This document shows, one piece after another, positions 1-6,906 of a DNA stretch of 10,069 bases. The notes beneath the pieces are model-generated. The model saw only the letters and a program-made list of their open reading frames with translations. It was not told where the DNA came from and did not search any database. The stretch comes from Methanolobus sp. UBA474 (lineage in GTDB: Archaea > Halobacteriota > Methanosarcinia > Methanosarcinales > Methanosarcinaceae). A program made the translations under genes and the position numbers. Every line of letters starts with the position of its first letter. Within the stretch, counting starts at the first letter, position 1. Location: NCBI GenBank assembly GCA_002501695.1, contig DANZ01000132.1:1-10069 (forward strand), written 5' to 3'.

Positions 1-1056
1 CAAAAGCCGGACAACTTTTATTCCGCCTGCTGTGGATCCCGCGCATCCGCCAATGAACATGACAGCCAGCAGCACGACCCTTGCAGAGTCGGTCCATAAA
101 TTAAAGTCCGCAGAGGCGAAACCAGTGGTGGTGATCAGAGAAACGATCTGGAAAAGCGCATATCTGAAGGCTGTTCCTGCAGGCTGGCCCATATCCTTCC
201 ACAGAGAAAATGTCAGGATAAGAGTCGCTATAAGTATAATGACAGTATAGAACTTGAACTCCTCATCCCTGGTAAAACTGTTATGGTCAACATACAGCAC
301 CCTGTAGTGCAGGGCAAAGTTTGCCCCCGCAATAAACATGAAGGCAATTATAATTCCTTCAATAAGAGGGCTGTTAAAGGCAGCTACGCCAAGCCCATAA
401 GGGGAAAAACCACCCGTTGACATCGTTGCGAAAGTATGGGTTATGGCATCATAATATGACATGCCTGCAAGCTTCAGTAACACAACCTGCACAAAAGAGA
501 GGACCACATAGACCATCCAGAGTATCCTTGCAGTTCCCCTTATCCGCGGCTTTAGCTTATCTTCTGTCGGACCAGGCGCCTCTGCACGGAATAATTGCCT
601 TCCTGCAACTCCAAGCTTCGGGAGGATCGCGATGAAGATCATGATGATACCCATCCCGCCAAGCCACTGGGTCATACCCCGCCAGAAAAGTATGCTTTTG
701 GAATGAGCCTCTATATCCTGAAGGATTGATGCTCCAGTAGTTGTAAAACCGGACATTGATTCAAAAAGGGCGTTAATAGGGCTGATGCCATCCAGCATAA
801 AAGGAATGGAGCCAAAAAAAGCTACAGACAGCCATCCAAAAGCCACGATGGCAAATCCTTCTTTTATTTTCCAGTCGCCCTCCACCCCATACCTCCGGGA
901 GAGCATTAGGCCTATGCTACCCGTGATAACCACAGCCGCCGCAAAAGGCAGCAGAGGATCATTATAATAGACAGCTACAAGCAGTGGGATCAGCATGGCG
1001 AGACCAAGGAACTGAAGAACTCCTCCTAACACATTAAAAATGACCGCCTTATTCAT
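1..1056 (-). CDS. trkH: TrkH-type potassium transporter membrane subunit (partial, C-terminus off the window)
   Basis: The first 352 codons run open to the window edge. The product is the ion-conducting membrane subunit of a Trk/Ktr-type K+ uptake system in the cytoplasmic membrane. Several long hydrophobic helices alternate with the four pore-loop filter segments of the TrkH/HKT superfamily. These are TTTGAS at residues 105-110, MSTGGFS at 212-218, TTTGFAS at 309-315 and GCAGSTAGGIK at 337-347. Each keeps the filter glycine that lines the K+ pathway. Family members usually have about 480 residues, so roughly 130, including the last helices, are missing here because of the window edge and not a mutation. 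The ATG at 1056 is the only in-frame start near the end of trkA, 22 bases downstream of the trkA stop, with a weak GGAAG upstream. The gene is probably co-transcribed with trkA, whose product gates it. Na+ selectivity or cotransport cannot be excluded. Confidence 0.95.
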   Translation of the reverse strand, partial: MNKAVIFNVLGGVLQFLGLAMLIPLLVAVYYNDPLLPFAAAVVITGSIGLMLSRRYGVEGDWKIKEGFAIVAFGWLSVAFFGSIPFMLDGISPINALFESMSGFTTTGASILQDIEAHSKSILFWRGMTQWLGGMGIIMIFIAILPKLGVAGRQLFRAEAPGPTEDKLKPRIRGTARILWMVYVVLSFVQVVLLKLAGMSYYDAITHTFATMSTGGFSPYGLGVAAFNSPLIEGIIIAFMFIAGANFALHYRVLYVDHNSFTRDEEFKFYTVIILIATLILTFSLWKDMGQPAGTAFRYALFQIVSLITTTGFASADFNLWTDSARVVLLAVMFIGGCAGSTAGGIKVVRLL

Positions 1057-1078
1057 CAAGATGACACACTTCCGTTAT

Positions 1079-2413
1079 TCAATGGAAAAGATGTTCAACT
1101 TCGTTATGAGCCGATTGCAGGGCAAACACAACAACCCTGTCGCCTTCCTCGATGATATATTCCCCGCGTGGAACCACTGTATTGCCTTTATGGACAACCA
1201 TACTTACAATGGCACCGGAAGGGAATTTCACGTTCTTCAGCGGTTTACCTACAATCTTTGATCTCTTTGAAGCGGTATATTCCAGGATCTCAGCTTTTTC
1301 ACCTTCAATAGTCGTTACAGACTCGATACCCTTCCCAAGGGTCATTTTAAGTATCTCGCTAACGGTAGCCTGCCGCGGACTGACTGCGCTGTCCACGCCG
1401 ACCATCTCAAACAGCGATACATAATCAGAACGATCTGATCTGGCTATGACCTTCTTTCCCCCCAGTTGCTTGGCAAGAAGCGCACATAGCAGGTTTTTCT
1501 CATCACTGTTGGTAACTGCTATGACAACATCCATATCAGCCACTCCTTCTTCCTTAAGGAGATTGATATCTGTGCCGTCGCCATTGAGTACAAGCACACC
1601 CGGGAGTTCTTCCGCTATCTGCTGCGATCTTTCCTTACTGGCTTCGATGATCTTTATATCAAACTCACTATTGGAGATGACTTTGGCAAGATAAAAACCT
1701 ACGATGCCCCCACCGATTATCAGGATCTTGCTCTGTTTTCCTGTCTTTTCACCAAACATGTCACGAACTTCTTTTATGGCAGCAGGTTTCCCTATCACCA
1801 CAATATGATCGTTCTTCTGTATCTTGTCCTTGCCGTGAGGAATGATGACCTCAGCATCCCTAAAGAGTGCACTGACTATACAGCAATTGGCCAGATTCAG
1901 TTCCCGCAGTTCCTTTCCAACAAGCTGATTGCTGCCTGAGACAGCAAACTCCATCATTTCGACCTTGCCATCTGCGAAATACTCAGCACCTATGGCATAT
2001 GGAATAGAAAGGATCTCAGCGATCTCAGAGGCAAGTGTCAGTTCCGGGCATATCATTGTATCGATACCGATCTTTGTGCGTTTTGCTACCGGCTTATCAA
2101 TATAATCAGGATTGCTTACCCTTGCAACGGTCTTTAACCTGTCCTTATCCTTAACTACCAGTTTTGACGCCATACAGGCGACAATGTTAACTTCGTCAGA
2201 ACCTGTAACTGCGACCAGCAGGTCCGCATTCTCCAGAGCCTTGCTGAGAATAGACACGTTGGCACCATTGCCCCGTATCACCTGAACATCCAGTTCATCT
2301 GCACGACGGCAGGCATCCTCACTCTGGTCAATAACAATAATATCATTTGCCTGATGAAGGGCTTTGGCAATATGGTAGCCGACTTCGCCGGCACCGATTA
2401 TCACAATCTTCAT
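1079..2413 (-). CDS. trkA: Trk system potassium uptake regulatory subunit TrkA
   Basis: This 444-residue protein is a cytoplasmic regulator that binds NAD(H) and sits on the inner face of TrkH to control K+ flux. It is a tandem duplication: each half has a Rossmann-type RCK/TrkA-N domain followed by a TrkA-C domain. The first half has GAGEVG at 7-12 with the acidic strand-end residue D29. The second has GGGIVG at 234-239 with E257. TrkA-C domains lie at about 138-220 and 365-444. Length and layout match full-length two-repeat TrkA, not the single-domain KtrA type. The start is supported by GAAGGA at 2419-2424, 5 bases before the ATG. It is followed closely by trkH on the same strand and preceded by dnaJ after a 115-base gap with a T-rich terminator and TATA-like sequences, so trkA-trkH is probably its own transcription unit. 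Confidence 0.97.
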   Translation of the reverse strand: MKIVIIGAGEVGYHIAKALHQANDIIVIDQSEDACRRADELDVQVIRGNGANVSILSKALENADLLVAVTGSDEVNIVACMASKLVVKDKDRLKTVARVSNPDYIDKPVAKRTKIGIDTMICPELTLASEIAEILSIPYAIGAEYFADGKVEMMEFAVSGSNQLVGKELRELNLANCCIVSALFRDAEVIIPHGKDKIQKNDHIVVIGKPAAIKEVRDMFGEKTGKQSKILIIGGGIVGFYLAKVISNSEFDIKIIEASKERSQQIAEELPGVLVLNGDGTDINLLKEEGVADMDVVIAVTNSDEKNLLCALLAKQLGGKKVIARSDRSDYVSLFEMVGVDSAVSPRQATVSEILKMTLGKGIESVTTIEGEKAEILEYTASKRSKIVGKPLKNVKFPSGAIVSMVVHKGNTVVPRGEYIIEEGDRVVVFALQSAHNEVEHLFH

Positions 2414-2432
2414 GAAATTCCTTCGTAGAACA

Positions 2433-2489
2433 TTTATTAATAAAGATAAACGTAAAGAAGGCTTATTGAGATTAGTGCCTTTTAAATCT
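2433..2489 (-). promoter_or_regulatory. Candidate trkA-trkH promoter region
   Basis: On the minus strand this gap holds two TATA-like stretches. GATTTAAAAG lies at about 2480-2489 and TTTATTAATAAA at about 2433-2444. The upstream one would place a start near 2455 and leave a leader of about 40 bases containing the Shine-Dalgarno site. The downstream one would leave almost no leader. Which is used cannot be told from sequence. Confidence 0.35.
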
Positions 2490-2497
2490 TGCCATCT

Positions 2498-2514
2498 GAG
2501 AAGAAGAAAAAGGG
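2498..2514 (-). terminator. T-rich transcription terminator after dnaJ
   Basis: Fifteen bases beyond the dnaJ stop the minus strand reads CCCTTTTTCTTCTTCTC. Such U-rich tracts without a strong hairpin are the usual intrinsic termination signal in archaea. It would end the dnaJ transcript before trkA. Confidence 0.5.
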
Positions 2515-2528
2515 ATGGTTAAAGGTCC

Positions 2529-3695
2529 TTATGTATCAAAGGCCTCTTTTACCTTATCAAATATCCCTTTCCCGCCCTTAGGATTTTTGGATCTTGCTTT
2601 CTCTTCACGAAGATCCAGTTTTCGGAGCAGCTCTTTTTGCTCCTCTGTAAGATTTGTAGGGGTTCTGACAACGACCCTTACAAGCTGGTCGCCCTGACCA
2701 CGGCCATGCAAATATGGCATACCCTTTCCTTTAAGGCGCAGGATCGAATGGGTCTGGGTCCCGGGCTTGACACTCATCTTAACATTGCCGTGAATTGTGG
2801 GTACCATAATATCAGCCCCCAGTGCAGCCTGGGTGAAGGTTATGGGCAGCTCATATAATATGTCGTCACCCACACGTTCGAATAACTGATGAGGTTCAAC
2901 ATGAAGTACCACATAAAGATCCCCGGGAGGAGCGCCTGGGCTTCCCTGCTCACCTTCCCCGCTTATCTTCAGCCGCAATCCCGTATCACTACCTTTGGGA
3001 ACCTTTACGGATATCTTACGGACCTTCTTCTGTTTACCGGTACCTCTGCAAGCAGGACATGGATCTTCGATGATCTCACCGGTCCCGCGGCATACATTAC
3101 AGGTGCTTGTTGACATGAAGCGGCCAAATGGAGTATCGCGGGCGTGAGTGACCTGGCCGGTCCCTCTGCAGGTAGAACATGTTTTGGGACTTGTGCCGGG
3201 TTTTGCACCGGTCCCCTTACATGTATCACATACCTCTGCCCTGGGAATGTTAATAGTGGTTTCCATTCCGTTTGCAGCCTGCTCCAGAGTTATGTTCAGA
3301 TCATAGCGCAGGTCCGAGCCCCTGACAGGCCCGCGACGCTGCTGACTGCCTCCAAACCCACCTCCGAAACCACCGAATCCACGTCCGAATATACTGCCCA
3401 GGATATCACCAAGGTCCTCAAAGCCTCCGAAGTCAGCATTCCGGAAAATATCCTCCTGGCTGTAACGGCTATCGATACCGGCATGGCCGAAGCGGTCGTA
3501 CTGTTCCTTCTTCTCAGGATCGGAAAGTACTGCATAAGCCTCAGATATTTCCTTGAATCGTTCTTCAGCATCAGGTTCCTTATTCTTATCCGGATGATAC
3601 TTCATCGCAAGCTTTCTGTATTCTTTTTTGATCTCAGCTTCCGTTGATTCTTTCGATACACCAAGTATCTCGTAGTAATCGCGTGTAGTGGACAT
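2529..3695 (-). CDS. dnaJ: Chaperone DnaJ (Hsp40, type I)
   Basis: This 388-residue co-chaperone delivers unfolded clients to DnaK in the cytoplasm and stimulates its ATPase. All domains of a type I DnaJ are present in order: the J domain at about 5-72 with HPD at 34-36, a Gly/Phe-rich linker at about 88-120, and a zinc-finger domain. The finger has four CxxCxGxG-like repeats (C156/C159, C173/C176, C199/C202, C213/C216) that bind two Zn2+. Two C-terminal beta domains follow to about 350, then a basic tail. The ATG at 3695 has AGGA at 3703-3706, 7 bases upstream. It lies 93 bases downstream of dnaK, beyond a strong hairpin. Such bacterial-type DnaJ proteins occur in only some archaea and are thought to have been acquired with dnaK and grpE. 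Confidence 0.98.
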   Translation of the reverse strand: MSTTRDYYEILGVSKESTEAEIKKEYRKLAMKYHPDKNKEPDAEERFKEISEAYAVLSDPEKKEQYDRFGHAGIDSRYSQEDIFRNADFGGFEDLGDILGSIFGRGFGGFGGGFGGSQQRRGPVRGSDLRYDLNITLEQAANGMETTINIPRAEVCDTCKGTGAKPGTSPKTCSTCRGTGQVTHARDTPFGRFMSTSTCNVCRGTGEIIEDPCPACRGTGKQKKVRKISVKVPKGSDTGLRLKISGEGEQGSPGAPPGDLYVVLHVEPHQLFERVGDDILYELPITFTQAALGADIMVPTIHGNVKMSVKPGTQTHSILRLKGKGMPYLHGRGQGDQLVRVVVRTPTNLTEEQKELLRKLDLREEKARSKNPKGGKGIFDKVKEAFDT

Positions 3696-3733
3696 AAATG
3701 ATTCCTGTGGATTATCTAGGCTGAATAGACATG

Positions 3734-3770
3734 AAAAAGATGTAAGATACTGTTAAGCACAGTATCTTAC
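3734..3770 (-). terminator. Perfect hairpin with following T run between dnaK and dnaJ
   Basis: Arms 3742-3753 and 3759-3770 are exact reverse complements (12 bp, GTAAGATACTGT and its complement) around the 5-base loop 3754-3758. On the minus strand the stem is followed by ATCTTTTTC, with the five Ts at 3734-3738. The plus strand has no T run after the stem, so the element is oriented for dnaK transcription. It resembles an intrinsic terminator or attenuator about 20 bases after the dnaK stop. It could also be an mRNA-stabilising or processing stem that sets the DnaK to DnaJ ratio. Confidence 0.7.
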
Positions 3771-3788
3771 TTGAAACTACTGATGGCG

Positions 3789-5648
3789 TTACTTCTTATC
3801 CTCATCGACCACTTCGTAGTCAGCGTCCACAATGTTCTCGTCGGATGAGCCTGAGGAAGCAGGACCTGCACTCCCTTCCTGGCCGGCGGAGGCAGCTGCC
3901 TCTTCCTGGGCTTTCTTGTACATTGCAGTGGATATGTCATACACAGCTGTCTGGAGCGCTTCGGTCTTGGACTGGATGGCTTCGATGTTGGTGCCTTCAA
4001 GCTCGGTCTTCAGTTCAGCAATGGCTGACTCGACCTTTGATCTCTGATCGGCTGTCGCTATATCCCCCGATTCCTTGATGGTCTTCTCTGCAGCGTTTAT
4101 CAGGGACTCGGCAGTGTTCTTCACATCAACCTCTTCCTTACGCTTGCGATCATCCTCTGCATGGAGTTCCGCATCCTTGACCATCCTCTCTATCTCATCC
4201 TCGGAAAGTCCTCCGGGCTTCTGGATCGAGATGGACTGCTTCTTACCGGTGCCAAGGTCCTTTGCAGTTACGTGGAGGATACCATTTGCATCGATGTCGA
4301 AAGTCACCTCGATCTGCGGCAGGCCTCTTGGAGCCGGCGGGATACCGTCAAGCATGAACCTTCCAAGGGTCTTGTTAGCAGAAGCGATGCCTCTCTCACC
4401 CTGCAATACATGGATCTCCACGGACGGCTGGCTGTCGGCAGCTGTAGAGAATACCTGGCTCTTCCTTGTCGGGATGGTCGTGTTCCTTTCTATCAGCGGC
4501 GTCGCAACCCCGCCCAGGGTTTCAATACCCAGGGTCAGCGGTGTGACATCGAGCAACAGCACATCGTGGATCTCTCCACCGAGAACTCCTGCCTGCACAG
4601 CTGCACCAACTGCTACTGCTTCATCAGGATTGATATTCTTGTACGGGTCCTTACCTGTAGCCTTGCGTACAAGCTCGGTCACCGCAGGGATCCTTGTAGA
4701 ACCGCCGATCAACAATACCTTTTCAAGGTCGTCCGGTTTTAGCTTCGCATCATCCATTGCCCTTTTGACAGCTACAAGGGTCTTATCAAGCAGGTCGCCG
4801 ATCATCTTCTCGAACTGGGCCCTTGTGAGGTCCACATCTACATGTTTTGGCTGACCGTTGGAGTCAGCTGTGATGAAAGGCAGGTTGATATTGGTGGAAG
4901 TGACACTGGACAGCTCGATCTTGGCTTTCTCCGCCGCGTCCTTCAACCGCTGCAGTGCAGCCTTGTCCTTGGAAAGATCGATGCCTTCGTTCTTTTTGAA
5001 CTCGCTCACAATATGATTAACGATCCTCTGGTCAAAGTCATCTCCTCCAAGGTGCGTATCACCGCTTGTCGAAAGCACTTCGAACACACCGCCTCCCAAT
5101 TCAAGGACGGATACATCGAAGGTGCCTCCTCCGAGGTCGTACACCAATATTTTATGCTCGCCTGCTTCCTTATCAAGCCCGTAGGCAAGGGATGCAGCTG
5201 TAGGCTCGTTGATTATCCTCTTTACGTTAAACCCTGCAATGGCTCCGGCATCCTTTGTGGCCTGCCTCTGTGAGTCATCAAAGTAAGCCGGCACAGTAAT
5301 AACAGCATCATTGATCGTCTCACCAAGATAAGCCTCTGCATCGTCCTTAAGTTTACGCAGGATCATTGCAGATATTTCCTGAGGGGTGTAAGACTTGCCG
5401 GCGAGTGTCACTTTGTAATTAGCTTCGCCCATGTGTCTCTTGATAGAGCTTACACTGTTCTCCGAATTTGTGATGAGCTGTCTCTTTGCAATCTGTCCGA
5501 CCAGCTTCTCTCCCTTCTTGGAAAATGCAACGACCGAAGGTGTTGTTCTGCCTCCTTCTGCGTTTGGAATAACAGTAGGTTCTCCACCCTCGATCACAGC
5601 CATGCATGAATTCGTAGTTCCAAGATCGATTCCCAAAATCTTTCCCAT
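3789..5648 (-). CDS. dnaK: Chaperone DnaK (Hsp70)
   Basis: This 619-residue ATP-driven chaperone binds and releases unfolded polypeptides in the cytoplasm, with DnaJ and GrpE. The nucleotide-binding domain (about 1-360) shows the phosphate-1 motif IDLGTTNS at 7-14, the phosphate-2 motif DLGGGTFDVS at 171-180 and the adenosine motif LIGGSTRIP at 313-321. The conserved interdomain linker LLLDVTPLTL (364-373), the beta substrate-binding domain, and a helical lid follow. The tail is Ala/Gly/Ser-rich and ends in an acidic VDADYEVVDEDKK, as in bacterial DnaK. The segment of about 25 residues that E. coli DnaK carries in its first quarter is absent between residues 68 and 90, as in Gram-positive and archaeal Hsp70. 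This supports bacterial-type ancestry by transfer. The ATG at 5648 has AGAGGT (5655-5660) six bases upstream. Confidence 0.99.
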   Translation of the reverse strand: MGKILGIDLGTTNSCMAVIEGGEPTVIPNAEGGRTTPSVVAFSKKGEKLVGQIAKRQLITNSENSVSSIKRHMGEANYKVTLAGKSYTPQEISAMILRKLKDDAEAYLGETINDAVITVPAYFDDSQRQATKDAGAIAGFNVKRIINEPTAASLAYGLDKEAGEHKILVYDLGGGTFDVSVLELGGGVFEVLSTSGDTHLGGDDFDQRIVNHIVSEFKKNEGIDLSKDKAALQRLKDAAEKAKIELSSVTSTNINLPFITADSNGQPKHVDVDLTRAQFEKMIGDLLDKTLVAVKRAMDDAKLKPDDLEKVLLIGGSTRIPAVTELVRKATGKDPYKNINPDEAVAVGAAVQAGVLGGEIHDVLLLDVTPLTLGIETLGGVATPLIERNTTIPTRKSQVFSTAADSQPSVEIHVLQGERGIASANKTLGRFMLDGIPPAPRGLPQIEVTFDIDANGILHVTAKDLGTGKKQSISIQKPGGLSEDEIERMVKDAELHAEDDRKRKEEVDVKNTAESLINAAEKTIKESGDIATADQRSKVESAIAELKTELEGTNIEAIQSKTEALQTAVYDISTAMYKKAQEEAAASAGQEGSAGPASSGSSDENIVDADYEVVDEDKK

Positions 5649-5694
5649 GATTTTACCTCTTTACCTGTGTTATTAATATTACAATTATGTTCTT

Positions 5695-5704
5695 CTTTTA
5701 TATG
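5695..5704 (-). promoter_or_regulatory. Candidate dnaK TATA box in the grpE-dnaK gap
   Basis: The minus strand reads CATATAAAAG here, a good archaeal TATA-like match. It would start transcription near 5673, leaving a leader of about 25 bases that contains the AGAGGT ribosome site of dnaK. A second AT-rich stretch lies at about 5669-5680. This suggests dnaK can be transcribed independently of grpE. Confidence 0.45.
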
Positions 5705-5729
5705 ACAGCATCCTTGGTATAAGGAGGAG

Positions 5730-6245
5730 TTATTCCTCATTATTCCCGGGTTTCTTTGAAACGGTAACTATTGCCGGCCTGATAACTTTAGAGTGCAGGT
5801 AATATCCGGGCTTGCAAACTTCCAGGATAATATTCTCCTCATGCTCAGGATGCTCAACATGCATTATAGCCTCATGAAGATGGGGATCGAATTCAGCGCC
5901 ATGGCACTCTATTCTCTGAAGGCCTTGCTTTTCAAGGATAGAGGCAAACTGCCTGAAAACCATATCCACACCCTTTACGACAGACCCTATGTCATCGGTC
6001 TGTTTTGCAGATGCTATTGCACGCTCTAAATTATCATACACCTCAAGCAGTTCTGTGATAACCTGCTCAACTGCGAACTTGCGGTATTCTTCTTTTTCCC
6101 GATGACTTCGCTTTCTGAAATTATCAAATTCTGCGGTGAGCCGCATTAATTTGTCACGAAGCTGTGCAGTTTCATCCTCCTGCTGGCTTTCAGCGGGTGG
6201 TGCCTCTGAATCAGGGCCATCACAATTCTCAGATCCTATATCCAT
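5730..6245 (-). CDS. grpE: Nucleotide exchange factor GrpE
   Basis: GrpE is a dimeric cytoplasmic protein that releases ADP from DnaK and so resets the Hsp70 cycle. The product has a disordered acidic N-terminus, a long charged helix (about residues 25-80) forming the dimer coiled coil, and the C-terminal beta domain. Signatures there are FDPHLHEA at about 119-126 and GYYLHSKVIRPA at about 147-158. From this start it is 171 residues. An in-frame ATG 21 bases earlier (6266) would give 178 residues but has no ribosome site. The ATG at 6245 has GGGAG at 6254-6258, 8 bases upstream, so I prefer it. It lies 81 bases before dnaK and has a TATA-like box upstream. Identification is secure; only the start is in doubt. 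Confidence 0.96.
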   Translation of the reverse strand: MDIGSENCDGPDSEAPPAESQQEDETAQLRDKLMRLTAEFDNFRKRSHREKEEYRKFAVEQVITELLEVYDNLERAIASAKQTDDIGSVVKGVDMVFRQFASILEKQGLQRIECHGAEFDPHLHEAIMHVEHPEHEENIILEVCKPGYYLHSKVIRPAIVTVSKKPGNNEE

Positions 6246-6307
6246 CTCAATATCTCCCTCTTTCATGCATAGTGATGCGCATGCGATTTAATCATTGTTT
6301 GAAGTTC

Positions 6308-6316
6308 TATAAATAG
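6308..6316 (-). promoter_or_regulatory. Candidate grpE TATA box
   Basis: The minus strand reads CTATTTATA inside a longer AAACTATTTATAGAAC. A start about 25 bases downstream would fall near 6283, leaving a leader of about 38 bases to the ATG at 6245. A start there would cut the leader of the alternative ATG at 6266 to about 17 bases. The HrcA operator CIRCE seen in bacterial dnaK loci is not present. Confidence 0.5.
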
Positions 6317-6384
6317 TTTTTGCATCTTGAGAAGGTTTTTATCAGCACAATCTCACGAGATGAATAAAAGATATGCTTTGGAAG

Positions 6385-6792
6385 TTAATAAGATGAATGC
6401 AACTTATGTTGCAAAAGCCGTATAATGAACATGCTGGCAACCATACATACTGCAAGCGCCGACAGGATCTGCTCCCACCAGAGAGCCTGGATACCGCCAC
6501 GTACTGCATATACCAGCCCTGTGAGGAACGCGGTCGCTGAGAATGTTGCAATAAAAGAGGCAATAGCTCCCCCTGCCATGGAACCGATATAATCGGCACC
6601 GCGGCTTTCAAAGAAGACGGATCCGGCGATGAAAACGACGGCAAAGATGAACAGTATGACAGCCAGCGGAACCGGAGTGGAGCCGGTGGATGCCATATCC
6701 ATGATGCCAAGTGCCACACTTATCATGAAGAGCGCCAGTGCTGTAGAAACTGCCAGCGCCTGTACAAACGGATTATCGATATTGAATTCCAT
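6385..6792 (-). CDS. Conserved-looking four-helix membrane protein upstream of grpE, function unknown
   Basis: I do not recognise this 135-residue protein by family. A short polar N-terminus is followed by four hydrophobic segments at about 11-31, 41-61, 70-96 and 106-126, with a short charged ESRGAD turn after helix 2 and a basic tail (LLQHKLHSSY). Helix 3 is rich in Gly, Ala and Ser. There is no cleavable signal peptide, cysteine pair or catalytic motif. The start at 6792 is chosen over the ATG two codons earlier (6798), because AAGGA at 6799-6803 lies 6 bases before it but directly abuts the earlier one. It has its own TATA-like box at 6824-6833 and is transcribed toward the chaperone genes, 139 bases before grpE. 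I recall an open reading frame of about 16 kDa near the M. mazei dnaK locus; whether this is its counterpart is unverified. Confidence 0.85.
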   Translation of the reverse strand: MEFNIDNPFVQALAVSTALALFMISVALGIMDMASTGSTPVPLAVILFIFAVVFIAGSVFFESRGADYIGSMAGGAIASFIATFSATAFLTGLVYAVRGGIQALWWEQILSALAVCMVASMFIIRLLQHKLHSSY

Positions 6793-6823
6793 TTTCATTC
6801 CTTGTCGCCTAATTCACTTGATA

Positions 6824-6833
6824 CTATATATTT
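6824..6833 (-). promoter_or_regulatory. TATA-like box for the membrane protein gene
   Basis: The minus strand reads AAATATATAG within an AT-only stretch. It lies about 30 bases upstream of the chosen ATG, which implies a very short leader starting near 6803 with AAGGA at its very 5' end. It lies in the divergent gap opposite the mfnD promoter. Confidence 0.5.
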
Positions 6834-6873
6834 ATTTTTAAACAATTAAGACAACTGCAGTAAACAATAGCAA

Positions 6874-6885
6874 ATGATATATCAA
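6874..6885 (+). promoter_or_regulatory. TATA-like box for the mfnD-mfnF-mfnE operon
   Basis: ATGATATATCAA is centred about 27 bases upstream of the mfnD ATG at 6907. That is the distance expected from an archaeal TATA box to its transcription start, so the mRNA would begin at or next to the start codon. No Shine-Dalgarno site precedes 6907, which agrees with a leaderless transcript. Confidence 0.5.
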
Positions 6886-6906
6886 ATAAATGCACTTGCA
6901 TTCAAC

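Noticed and set aside
32..967. Several short plus-strand frames over the first kilobase
   Set aside because: The minus strand encodes TrkH continuously, with all four filter motifs, through this stretch; the plus frames are shadows.
3360..3440. Repetitive-looking sequence inside dnaJ
   Set aside because: It encodes the Gly/Phe-rich linker normal for type I DnaJ; the repetition is at the protein level and is not a DNA repeat element.
4075..4854. A 259-codon open frame on the plus strand opposite dnaK, with other long antisense frames nearby
   Set aside because: It lies wholly opposite a full-length, unmistakable dnaK. Its Ser/Thr-rich composition is what the antisense of such a gene yields, and it has no ribosome site or recognisable motif.
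6399..6412. Short inverted repeat GCAACTTATGTTGC near the 3' end of the membrane protein gene
   Set aside because: The arms are only 5 bp, lie inside the coding region and have no following T run, so a terminator is not supported.
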